Positions 12,614-20,504 of a DNA stretch of 22,493 nt are shown piece after piece (position 1 is the first letter of the stretch; the number at the start of each line of letters is the position of its first letter). A program made the translations under genes and the position numbers. The notes below the pieces were generated by a model that did not search any database, had not been told where the DNA came from, and saw only the letters and a list, made by a program, of their open reading frames with translations. Source of the DNA: Microcaldota archaeon (GTDB lineage Archaea; Micrarchaeota; Micrarchaeia; Micrarchaeales; Micrarchaeaceae); NCBI GenBank assembly GCA_021785805.1, contig JAJYEJ010000009.1, positions 1-22,493 of the forward strand. Reading direction: 5' to 3'.

Positions 12614-13909
12614 ATGTTGTTCCTCGCCGGGATTGTTGATATATTGATAGTACCCATACTGCTCGCCATAGGGTTGATAGTGGGGTTACTGCTCCTGGCC
12701 TCCGGAATGTCAAGCAACCGCACAAGGGAGGGCGAGAGCCAGGTGGCGGAATCATTCCTAAAAGGGCTAAATGGCAAACGCCACGACAGGGTAGGGCAGA
12801 AAGGGCGCAAACCCTCCGGAATAAGGATAGGCTTGCAGTACAGATATCCGGCAGAGCTGGCGCCGAACCAAAACTGGAGGGACAGGCGTGAATCAGAGAT
12901 CATATATGAAGGCGACGACTCGGTCTATGACCTAAGGATAGACAGGGAGCCTAATCCGCACGTCATAATAGTGGGCGAATCGGGCAGCGGGAAGTCTACC
13001 ACGCTAAGCACATTCCTGATACGCAGCAGGAGCAGGCTCGGAATACCGTTCCTTGTCATAGACTGGTCAGGCACGTACAGGGACTTCGCGCCAGGGGTCA
13101 AGCTTTGGGAGGTGCCCGATGGCCTCCGTATAAACCCTTTCAGACTGTTCGGCATGACTCCTGCACGCAGGTCCGGCATCGCGGCAGAACTGCTCCAGTT
13201 CTCGCTCAACCTAACCGACCTGCAGGCACAGAGGGTCAGGGATATGCTCCACGATTTCTACTCCAAGGGAAGGGAACCGACGATTAACGAGATATGCGAC
13301 GAAATATCGCGAAGCACGACAAACAGGCAGCACCTGTATTTCCTTGTGAACAAGCTCAGGCCGATGGCGGAGGTATTCGGGGAGGAGCCGGAGGAGTTCT
13401 GGAAGGAATACGATAAGAGATGCAACGTGATAGAGCTCGAAGGACTGACCGATACCGAGAAAAGCCTGGTGACGAACTCCGTACTGCAGAGGATAGTCGA
13501 GAGCTTCAAGGCCCAATCCGAGACAAAGCTATACATATCGCTTGACGATGCCTATCAGGTCATAAAGAGCTACGAAGGCAGAGAAAGCCCCATAACCAAG
13601 ATAGTGAGGGAGGGCAGGAAGTACGGGTTCGGCCTTGTCATAGCCACGCAGCTGCTGCAGGACATACCGGATTCCGTAATAGGCAACACATCGCTCAAGT
13701 TCATACACTCGTACCATGAGTCATACGGGGCGAGAAGGATACACGATACGCTTGCGCTGTCCGACCTGCAGAAGCGCATATTGCATCTTCTTCCCACCGG
13801 CCACTGCCTGCTCTTCGACCAATACGCCATGAAAGACGGGAGCGGGCACCCCGCATACGTGGAGATAGACCGGGTAAGCGAGCCGGAAAAGGAGGAAATG
13901 GCGAAATGA
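12614..13909 (+). CDS. Membrane-anchored HerA/VirB4-like ATPase
   Basis: 431 residues from the ATG at 12614. An N-terminal hydrophobic stretch (MLFLAGIVDILIVPILLAIG and on to about residue 32) gives one or two membrane passes. A linker rich in Arg and Lys follows. The ATPase domain has Walker A GESGSGKST (121-129), VIDWSGTYRDF (148-158) in the place of the HerA 'DxxGEY' loop, a Walker B region LYISLDDAYQV (306-316) and REGRKYGFGLVIATQ (332-346), the sensor strand shared by HerA, VirB4/TraG and FtsK pumps. The usual Walker B Asp-Glu is Asp-Asp here. Such membrane-tethered hexameric ATPases move DNA or protein across or along membranes. No NurA or Mre11 gene is in this window, so a DNA-end-resection role is not supported by context. 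It converges with the nucleotidyltransferase gene, 8 bp away. Confidence 0.85.
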   Translation: MLFLAGIVDILIVPILLAIGLIVGLLLLASGMSSNRTREGESQVAESFLKGLNGKRHDRVGQKGRKPSGIRIGLQYRYPAELAPNQNWRDRRESEIIYEGDDSVYDLRIDREPNPHVIIVGESGSGKSTTLSTFLIRSRSRLGIPFLVIDWSGTYRDFAPGVKLWEVPDGLRINPFRLFGMTPARRSGIAAELLQFSLNLTDLQAQRVRDMLHDFYSKGREPTINEICDEISRSTTNRQHLYFLVNKLRPMAEVFGEEPEEFWKEYDKRCNVIELEGLTDTEKSLVTNSVLQRIVESFKAQSETKLYISLDDAYQVIKSYEGRESPITKIVREGRKYGFGLVIATQLLQDIPDSVIGNTSLKFIHSYHESYGARRIHDTLALSDLQKRILHLLPTGHCLLFDQYAMKDGSGHPAYVEIDRVSEPEKEEMAK

Positions 13910-13917
13910 CGGAACGG

Positions 13918-14670
13918 CTAAGCGGGTCCATCAAGTTCTGAAAGCAGTTTCCTGTAGCTCTCCAGGGTGCCGATGTCGACCCATCTGCCCTTCTCTACGA
14001 CACCGTGAACCTCGGTCTTCTTTATCAGCCACGATATAAAGTTACCGACCATATCCGGCGGGTTCCCTTCCCTTATGTAGTCACCTACCATGTGCAGAGT
14101 TTCGGCCGGGAATATGTACATCCCTGCGCTGACAAGGGCGGTTTTCGGACGTTCCGGCTTCTCCTCGAATCCGCTGACCACGTCCCCATCTAGCTCAACG
14201 ACCCCGAAGCGGGTTGCATCCTCCTTCGATCCGACGTCATAAAGCGAGATGGTCGGCTTGCCCGACTTTTGGAAATGCGATACCAGGTTTCCCAGCCCGA
14301 AATCGTAGAAGTTGTCGCCTGCCATGAGCATCAGATCGCCCTTTATGTCCCCATTCCTTATGCAATAATCTATCCCGGCTATCGCTCCCAGTTTGGTATC
14401 ATTGCTCTTGGTCGGTTCAGCGATCTCGATTAGCCTGTTTTCGTAAGAGGGGTTCCTAAGGGCTATCCAGTACCTGAAGTGTTCCTCAAACCTCTTGTTC
14501 GTATTTATGATTATCCTTCCGATAACGGCATCTTTCGGCAGTTCGGATATCTTGCCGAGTATGTGCTCTACGATCGGCTTCCCCTGGACCGGAAGCATCG
14601 GCTTCGGAACGAATTCCGATACGGGCATCAGCCTCTTCGCATAGCCGCCGCACAATATGAGCACGTCCAT
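13918..14670 (-). CDS. Sugar-phosphate nucleotidyltransferase
   Basis: 250 residues from the ATG at 14670; the open frame extends 13 codons further to 14709, into the rad50 stop, but homologues begin just before the ILCGG strand, and TGTGAT lies before this ATG. The nucleotide-binding loop LCGGYAKRLMPVSEFVPKPM (6-25) is typical of RfbA/GlmU/UGPase-type enzymes. LMAGDN (115-120) provides the Mg-binding Asp, GFEEKP (167-172) and SAGMYIF (181-187) shape the sugar site, and RWVDIGT (229-235) is the late Asp motif. There is no left-handed helix domain. It should join a sugar-1-phosphate to UTP, dTTP or another NTP, supplying glycosylation. The exact sugar cannot be read from sequence. It lies 35 bp downstream of rad50 on the same strand. 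Confidence 0.9.
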   Translation of the reverse strand: MDVLILCGGYAKRLMPVSEFVPKPMLPVQGKPIVEHILGKISELPKDAVIGRIIINTNKRFEEHFRYWIALRNPSYENRLIEIAEPTKSNDTKLGAIAGIDYCIRNGDIKGDLMLMAGDNFYDFGLGNLVSHFQKSGKPTISLYDVGSKEDATRFGVVELDGDVVSGFEEKPERPKTALVSAGMYIFPAETLHMVGDYIREGNPPDMVGNFISWLIKKTEVHGVVEKGRWVDIGTLESYRKLLSELDGPA

Positions 14671-14705
14671 CGTATCACACGTTTTCCACTTATCCCGCTG
14701 CATAA

Positions 14706-17009
14706 TCATATCTCAGAGACTACGGTGTAGCCACCGTCAGCCCGCTTCTCCCTCTCCAGCTGGTAGATCCTTGCGGAGCTTATCTGCTTCATGCTTTCAT
14801 CGTGCGTTATTATGAATATCTGCTCCACCACTCCTGGAAGGGTGTTCCCGATCACGTCTATGAGCTTGCCTATCCCGCGATCGTCAAGGTTGTGCGTCGG
14901 CTCATCGAGTATGAGCCACCTAAGGTTTGGCACTATCACCATGGCGAGCGCTATCCTCATGGCCAGGCAGGCTATGCTGCGCTCCCCGCCGCTCGCTATA
15001 GCGTCTACGGCTGCCCATCTCTCATTCCCTCCATCGCCCATGCACAGGTCAAGGCTGTAATCATCGTGTTTCGCGTCAAGCCTTATGGACGAATAGTCCC
15101 CATAGGGATACAATCCCGGCCATAAGCCCCTCATGAGGTCGTTTATCGAAGAGACCAGCCTGTTCCTGAGCTGAGCCTGCGTTTCGACGAGCGATGTCTT
15201 GAACTTATTCAGGTTGCTGAGCTGGTTCCTCCTCCTAGTGATGCGCTTCTCCATCTCCCCAAGGGATTTCATCTCCTTCTCCTTCTCCGCTATCTGCGGG
15301 TCCATGCTGCCCACTGCTCTCTCGGTCGCGGCGATCTTGGATGATATCTCGCTCCTCATTGCAGTGTAAGAGGTGAAAGCATCCTGGGCCTTGTCCACGG
15401 AACTTTGGTCAACGTCTATCCCATCTAGGGCCTTCTTCTCTATGGCGATCTTCTCCAAAGTCTTCTTCACCTCCGATTCGTAAGCCTTCCTCCTTGCTAT
15501 GGAATCCGCTTTGACCCTCAGCCTGCTTGCCTCCTTCCTAATCAGGTCGAGTTCCTTCTCCTTCTCCGCGATGGCCTTAGTCTCCTTCTCGAGCTGTGAC
15601 TCCTTCTCCTTCTTTATTGCCGCGGCCTTCTCCATCTCTTCCCTGACATCCTTATAATCCGCAAGCCTGCTCCTGATGGTGGAAAGCCTGTTCGTAAGTT
15701 CGGTCAGCTGCCTGCACGCCTTCACCGAAGCTTCAAGTTTCTTCTCCGCCTCTGCAGACTCCTTCTCCAGCATTCTTGCCTCATCCGACTTCTCCTTCAA
15801 TAGGCGTTCCTTCATCAGCTCATCGAGCTCCCTATCGCACACCGGACACTTGCTGATATGTTTCTTAAGCTCCCTCGACCACCCGAGTAGCTCCTTGAGC
15901 CTGCTTCTTGAACCGGCAAGCTCCTCCGACAGTTTAGCCGAATTCGCATTCTCCTCTTCAAGTTTCTTCATTATATCTTGGCCCTCGAGTCCGGCCTTAT
16001 CCTTCTCCAGCGATGCCTTCTCCTTGAGCCTTTTTTCGCATGATGCTATAGTTGCACCCGCATCGGAAAGTTCCCCGGAGAGAATCCTCTCACGTTTCCT
16101 AAGGTCAGCGACCTCCTTGCTGAACGACGATTCGCGCTGTTCGTTCACCTTCAACTCCGTTGCCACCGTGCTCTCATCGATGCCAAGCTCGGCGATCTTT
16201 TTTATCTCCTCCTCAAGCGTGGACTTCCTGCTATTCAGTTTTGCCAGCTCCTCCTCGAGGTCCTTCCTCCTCTGCATCCTCTTTTTGAGGCTATCGAGTT
16301 CCTCCCTCGACTTCTCCAGTGCATTCTTGACTGAAGCTAGCCTCTCAGAAAGTGCCTTCTGCTCCTTTTGCATCGAAGATCTTTCCGAAAGCAGCTTGTC
16401 AAGGTTCTCCTTCGCCGCCTTGATGTCGATCCTGGAGAGCGCCTCTTCCTCCGAGGATATCATGTTCCTTATGTTGTTGATCAGCGATGTCGTGTTCTCC
16501 TCCGCGACCGTGAACGAGTCGAGCCCTAGCATCTGGTCGATCTGCTTCTTCCTCCTTCCCTTTTCGAGATCCAGGAAGTAGTCGAGCCGGTTCTGTTCCG
16601 AGTATATCGCCCTGGAGAACGTGTCATAATCCATCCCGAGGATGCGCTCCATCTCCTCGGTGACCTTGGATGGCTGGGTTTGCAGGTAGCTTCCATTCTT
16701 GTCCAGCCTCGATGTCGTGCCCTTCGGCCCTATCCTTCTTGTTACCGTAAAATCGTCATCCCCCACATTGAAGCTGAGCTGCACCTCGGCCTCTTCCTCG
16801 GCCGTCGGCCTATTCGATACGATGCCAGAAAGCGTGACGCGCTTGCTGTTCAGCGCAGGGAACGTTCCGAAGAGCGCGAATGATATGGCATCCATGATGG
16901 AACTCTTGCCAGCGCCCATTACCCCTACTAACACGTTGGCTCCCTTCTGGAACTTTATGTTGGTCGACTTATGGGTCTTCCAGTTAAGCAGCGCTATCTC
17001 GTTAATCAT
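14706..17009 (-). CDS. rad50: Rad50 DNA repair ATPase (short form)
   Basis: 767 residues. Walker A GVMGAGKS (29-36), a Q-loop in YSEQNRLDYF (Gln139), two coiled-coil arms (about 180-385 and 400-620) joined by the zinc hook CPVC (388-391), ABC signature SGGERS (673-678), Walker B LRWLILDEP (696-704) and the switch histidine in THDES (His736). This domain order identifies Rad50, not SMC, because the hook is CxxC. With Mre11 it binds and trims double-strand DNA ends. Typical archaeal Rad50 proteins have about 850-900 residues, so the coils are rather short. Mre11, usually next door, is not in the window. It is followed by the nucleotidyltransferase gene on the same strand. Confidence 0.93.
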   Translation of the reverse strand: MINEIALLNWKTHKSTNIKFQKGANVLVGVMGAGKSSIMDAISFALFGTFPALNSKRVTLSGIVSNRPTAEEEAEVQLSFNVGDDDFTVTRRIGPKGTTSRLDKNGSYLQTQPSKVTEEMERILGMDYDTFSRAIYSEQNRLDYFLDLEKGRRKKQIDQMLGLDSFTVAEENTTSLINNIRNMISSEEEALSRIDIKAAKENLDKLLSERSSMQKEQKALSERLASVKNALEKSREELDSLKKRMQRRKDLEEELAKLNSRKSTLEEEIKKIAELGIDESTVATELKVNEQRESSFSKEVADLRKRERILSGELSDAGATIASCEKRLKEKASLEKDKAGLEGQDIMKKLEEENANSAKLSEELAGSRSRLKELLGWSRELKKHISKCPVCDRELDELMKERLLKEKSDEARMLEKESAEAEKKLEASVKACRQLTELTNRLSTIRSRLADYKDVREEMEKAAAIKKEKESQLEKETKAIAEKEKELDLIRKEASRLRVKADSIARRKAYESEVKKTLEKIAIEKKALDGIDVDQSSVDKAQDAFTSYTAMRSEISSKIAATERAVGSMDPQIAEKEKEMKSLGEMEKRITRRRNQLSNLNKFKTSLVETQAQLRNRLVSSINDLMRGLWPGLYPYGDYSSIRLDAKHDDYSLDLCMGDGGNERWAAVDAIASGGERSIACLAMRIALAMVIVPNLRWLILDEPTHNLDDRGIGKLIDVIGNTLPGVVEQIFIITHDESMKQISSARIYQLEREKRADGGYTVVSEI

Positions 17010-17090
17010 AAAATCCGCGTTGACATATTATCCCACCAAAGGGCTATAAGGGTTAATAATGCTGCACCCAGGCGGCGCGCGGTCGGAAGG

Positions 17091-18560
17091 CTACTTCACT
17101 ATCTTCTCGAGTACAGGATAAGTCTCGAAGAGCCTCTCCTGCTCCAATTGCTGATAGAGCATGTAGATTATCCCTACCGTAAGCAGTATGCCCATCCCGG
17201 AGCCTACGGCTCCGGTGAGGGTGGCGAATGCCGCAAGCAATCCTACTATTATGCTCCCAAGCACCGTGACTGTTGGGATGTACTTATTAAGGACGTTTTC
17301 CACTATCCTAGGATCCCTCCTGAAACCAGGTATCTGCCAGCCCATATCCCCTAGCTGCTCCGCCAGGTTCTTGGGTCCCATTCCAGCCATCTCTATCCAG
17401 AACTTCCCGAATATCACGCACAGGATTATGAGCACGACGGTGTATACTATGACGTGTACCCACTCGGGCACGAACACATAGCCTCCCCATGGCAGGAACA
17501 GCTGCGATGTCGCCGTTATCAGGTGGTTGAAGTACGGGCCATAGCCTCCGATTCCCCCATAGGCTGCGGAATATGGCTGAGGGAACTGCGGCGATATTAA
17601 GTAGACGACCCCTCCGGAAAGGACCTGCGTTGTGCCTCCGCCGCTCGTGCCTACCGGTTGGTAAAGCGCGAGGAACTTGGCGACGTTGGCGAATGACCCT
17701 CCCACATTGGCAAGGAACCTGAACCAGACTGTCAGGCTAAGCTCAAGCGATGACGCCAGTATGACCGGAAGGACGCTCACGTAAAGCAGAGGTATAGGGA
17801 GCCTCCCCCCGACCCCTCTCAACTGCTCGAATGCCAACGGCAACTCCACCTTGGTTTCATAGACATATATGCTAACCAGGAAAACGATTATTGCCGCGAT
17901 TAGCGGTCCGAAAGCGAGGACCGCATTCGAAAGCGCAGCTGCGCCGCCGCTCTGCACCGCCTGGATCGCGCTTGGTATGATTATGCTCCAGGTTCCCGCC
18001 ACCATGGCATACGATACCCCTGCCGCTATGAACATGTTTATCCCTGATGTCACCCCATACTTCGTCATTATCTCGTCAAGGAATATCACCGTTATGGCGC
18101 CTATCGCAAGCTGCAGCACCACTATCCCGAAGACCGAGGCGTTGGCGATGGGCACGAATCCGGTCGCGACATATATGACCGACTCGACGAGGGCTATGCT
18201 GATCGCAAAAAGCTTCTGCAGCGCCTGATACCTTGATCGCGTCACCGTGTCCTGCAGGTCGAGGTGTATGAAGCCCGATCCTGAGACCAACTGCAGTATG
18301 ATGCTTGACAGCACTATGGGTCCTATTCCAACCGTTATGAGGCTGCCTATCCTTCCGGCGAACACTATGCTGATGAGCTGTATGATGGGTTGCTGTAGCG
18401 TCTGCTGGTTGACCCCTATGACATAGGTGCTGTACAAGGTAAAGTAGACTCCTATGACTATGCCTGTCCAGAATATCTTCTCCCTTAAGGAGAGCGGACT
18501 GGTCGGAGGTTTTATGGACGGCAGGATCTTTGATATGCCATCCATGAACTCTAGTGCCAT
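17091..18560 (-). CDS. secY: Preprotein translocase subunit SecY (Sec61 alpha)
   Basis: 489 residues with about ten membrane helices, the normal size for archaeal SecY. The cytoplasmic N-terminus has PSIKPPTSPLSLREKIFWTG before helix one. QLVSGSGFIHLDLQDTVTRS (around 90-110) and the following RYQALQKLFAI match helix two and the first loops of the archaeal proteins. KYGVTSGINMFIAAG and ELPLAFEQLRGVGGRLPIPL (the loop between helices six and seven that touches ribosome or SRP receptor) are strongly conserved. It forms the channel through which secreted proteins, including the surface proteins in this window, leave the cell. In most archaea secY directly follows uL15; here it lies about 14 kb away on the opposite strand, between the V4R gene (39 bp upstream) and rad50. 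Confidence 0.96.
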   Translation of the reverse strand: MALEFMDGISKILPSIKPPTSPLSLREKIFWTGIVIGVYFTLYSTYVIGVNQQTLQQPIIQLISIVFAGRIGSLITVGIGPIVLSSIILQLVSGSGFIHLDLQDTVTRSRYQALQKLFAISIALVESVIYVATGFVPIANASVFGIVVLQLAIGAITVIFLDEIMTKYGVTSGINMFIAAGVSYAMVAGTWSIIIPSAIQAVQSGGAAALSNAVLAFGPLIAAIIVFLVSIYVYETKVELPLAFEQLRGVGGRLPIPLLYVSVLPVILASSLELSLTVWFRFLANVGGSFANVAKFLALYQPVGTSGGGTTQVLSGGVVYLISPQFPQPYSAAYGGIGGYGPYFNHLITATSQLFLPWGGYVFVPEWVHVIVYTVVLIILCVIFGKFWIEMAGMGPKNLAEQLGDMGWQIPGFRRDPRIVENVLNKYIPTVTVLGSIIVGLLAAFATLTGAVGSGMGILLTVGIIYMLYQQLEQERLFETYPVLEKIVK

Positions 18561-18599
18561 AATTGACCCCTATACCTGAATCGATTGACAATTAAGTAA

Positions 18600-19760
18600 T
18601 TAAGCCCTTTGCCTTGTTGCTGTTGTCGATGCATTTGCCTTTAACGGCAAGCCCTGTTCCGTTATCTCCACGATATAAGAGCCATTCACGTTCCTCTCTG
18701 TCGTGGCGAATGTGCTTCCTCGCCTTTTCGATAGGAGCCCTCCGACGAAGGCCAACGAGAGGTCAACGAACTCCTTCCTCGAGTCGAGACCGTCAAACCT
18801 TATTACCATGTCGAATGGCTTGGCGCTTTTGACTGTTGCATTGCCAAGGTTAAGCATCCTTATGGCCCTTGCTGCGCTTTCATACAGCCTGCCAGTTGAA
18901 TTCTTCCCGTAATAACTAAATAGCTTACTGCCAACGTTGCTCCCGATATAAGCGGCTATCTTCGCCATGTTTCCGGCGTACTCCTTTTCTGAAAGCACCA
19001 TGGACAGGAGAGAGCAGTATTCCGATGACATGGTCGGGGTTTTCTGTGCTCCTGTTATGATGGTTTCAGAGATGCTGCCGGCATATCTCTCAATCGCGTC
19101 CCCGCTTCCGGCTATCCCGGGGTGATCGTCATCTTCGTGGTCCGATTCCACGAAGCTGCAGAACTCGCTGCCGTTGTTCGAGCACAACCCTTCCTTGAAG
19201 TAAACCGGAGTTTGCCTTGCGGCGCTGACGAATCCGGAGATGAGGCCTGCCTCGAAGGAATGGGTCCTTGCACCTACATCATCGGCATGAAGGTTGTGCA
19301 CGCTTATGCTTGTCTTGTCAGGATAGGTAGTGTAGGTTACCTGTTTATAGCCTATAGAGCCGAAGAAGTCTACAAGATCCGCTAACGCCTCCTCTGGCAT
19401 CTCATATCCCTTCCCAGATTCATGCAGCCTATAGAGCGACCTCCCGAGCTGCATGCCCTGCCTGAAACTGAACCTTCTCATACCTGAGGTCAGGCTTGAC
19501 AGCATGTTCCCGAACAGGAATGCGTCCGGAGTGGCTCCTGTCTTCCCTCCATTGATTATCCTGCTAAGCACTATGTCATTCAGGCTTTCGTACTGGCTGC
19601 CGTATAGCGTACTCTGCGGAAGATTCAATGCGCTCTTCGGTCCTGCTGATGCCTTCCTGGAAGGCCTCCTGAACCCCTTCCGCGCAGAGGCCACACTGCG
19701 TTTGCTATGTCTTCCACGGGTTGTGGCCTTAGAGGCTCTTTGAGCTCTCTTCCCTGGCAT
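18600..19760 (-). CDS. V4R-domain-like protein with basic N-terminal tail
   Basis: 386 residues. Residues 1-45 are very basic and disordered (Lys, Arg and Ser-rich), suited to binding nucleic acid. Residues 82-205 look like a V4R domain: GMQLGRSLY helix, strand pair KQVTYTTYPDKTSISVHN, then SFEAGLISGFVSAA and the end KEGLCSNNGSEFCSF, whose spaced Cys193 and Cys201 are the family's ligand/metal-site residues. An acidic loop (ESDHEDDDHP) follows. Residues 262-365 repeat the same order (IGSNVGSKLF, MVIRFDG, FVDLSLAFVGGLLSK) without the Cys pair, so I read this as a second, degenerate copy. V4R domains sense small molecules and share the TRAPP-Bet3 fold. It ends 39 bp before secY and is probably co-transcribed with it. 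Confidence 0.7.
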   Translation of the reverse strand: MPGKRAQRASKATTRGRHSKRSVASARKGFRRPSRKASAGPKSALNLPQSTLYGSQYESLNDIVLSRIINGGKTGATPDAFLFGNMLSSLTSGMRRFSFRQGMQLGRSLYRLHESGKGYEMPEEALADLVDFFGSIGYKQVTYTTYPDKTSISVHNLHADDVGARTHSFEAGLISGFVSAARQTPVYFKEGLCSNNGSEFCSFVESDHEDDDHPGIAGSGDAIERYAGSISETIITGAQKTPTMSSEYCSLLSMVLSEKEYAGNMAKIAAYIGSNVGSKLFSYYGKNSTGRLYESAARAIRMLNLGNATVKSAKPFDMVIRFDGLDSRKEFVDLSLAFVGGLLSKRRGSTFATTERNVNGSYIVEITEQGLPLKANASTTATRQRA

Positions 19761-19822
19761 CTGGGCACCTAAGCAGGCATAACCTTCTTACCGGTCGCGA
19801 TGGTAATGTAATGCATTGCCCT

Positions 19823-20344
19823 TTATCTTTTCTTGCCTTTCCTTATCCTGCATGAAGGTTTGGACAGCCTGTTTAGATAATAGATTGTCGCAAAGAGATT
19901 TATACCTATCAGTAGGGCTATGAAATCTACTTTGTAAATGGAGATGGTGTCCGTGACCGCGAAGACGCTTGCGGCACCGAACCCTATACCGACAAGTCCT
20001 GTAAATAGGAACGACGCAGCGCATCCGCATCCGCAGAACAAGCCCCCTACAGCGGCAGTGGCAACGCTCAGGGTGCTGCCTGAAACCTTGACGCTGTTGC
20101 GGATAGTGTTCCGGATTGAGTATATCGATACGGTCAACATGACGGACGAGGTTATCGCAAGTGCATACACCTCGATTACGGGTATTCCCAGGAAAAGGCT
20201 CACCCCGCTGTTCTGGATGGCGTTCAGATACGCTATGGCCAGGTAGTATGCCACGGCTGCGGCTACGTTGAATAGCATATACCTGGGTCTGTAGATGTCC
20301 CTGAGCGTTCCCGCGAGATTGCGGGAAAATGTCATTGCCTGCAT
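19823..20344 (-). CDS. Membrane protein with CGCGC motif
   Basis: 173 residues from the ATG at 20344. The frame stays open to 20416, but a TATA box (20377-20384) lies inside that extension, 36 bp before this ATG. About four or five membrane helices are visible (22-43, 48-73, 93-118, 119-132 and 138-157). Between helices two and three is a charged loop (IRNTIRNSVKVSG). The third helix begins with GGLFCGCGCAASFLF, where three cysteines (104, 106 and 108) alternate with glycines, an unusual arrangement that could bind metal or a cofactor at the membrane surface. The C-terminus is short and basic with one more Cys. I do not recognise a named family. It is the first gene of the minus-strand run toward SecY, but a 62-bp gap separates it from the V4R gene. 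Confidence 0.75.
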   Translation of the reverse strand: MQAMTFSRNLAGTLRDIYRPRYMLFNVAAAVAYYLAIAYLNAIQNSGVSLFLGIPVIEVYALAITSSVMLTVSIYSIRNTIRNSVKVSGSTLSVATAAVGGLFCGCGCAASFLFTGLVGIGFGAASVFAVTDTISIYKVDFIALLIGINLFATIYYLNRLSKPSCRIRKGKKR

Positions 20345-20376
20345 TACATCAGTGTTCGTTAGGGTAGAGTAATCAA

Positions 20377-20384
20377 TTTTTAAA
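20377..20384 (-). promoter_or_regulatory. TATA box of the CGCGC membrane protein gene
   Basis: Read on the minus strand this is ATTTAAAA, within a longer AT run (TTTATATTTAAAAATTG), centred about 36 bp before the ATG at 20344. It rules out the longer reading frame that starts at 20416. Confidence 0.5.
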
Positions 20385-20504
20385 TATAAATACATGCGCA
20401 TGCTCCGGAATTGCACCGTTCCGGCATCAGATACCGGGCGATGGCAATGTCAGAGGCCAAAGCCCTATAGGTAGTAGCTCATGACGACGGAACCGGTGTT
20501 TGCG

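Noticed and set aside
15676..16581. 301-codon Ser/Phe/Leu-rich plus-strand frame
   Set aside because: Antisense of the Lys/Glu-rich Rad50 coiled coil, a known source of false Ser/Phe/Leu-rich frames.
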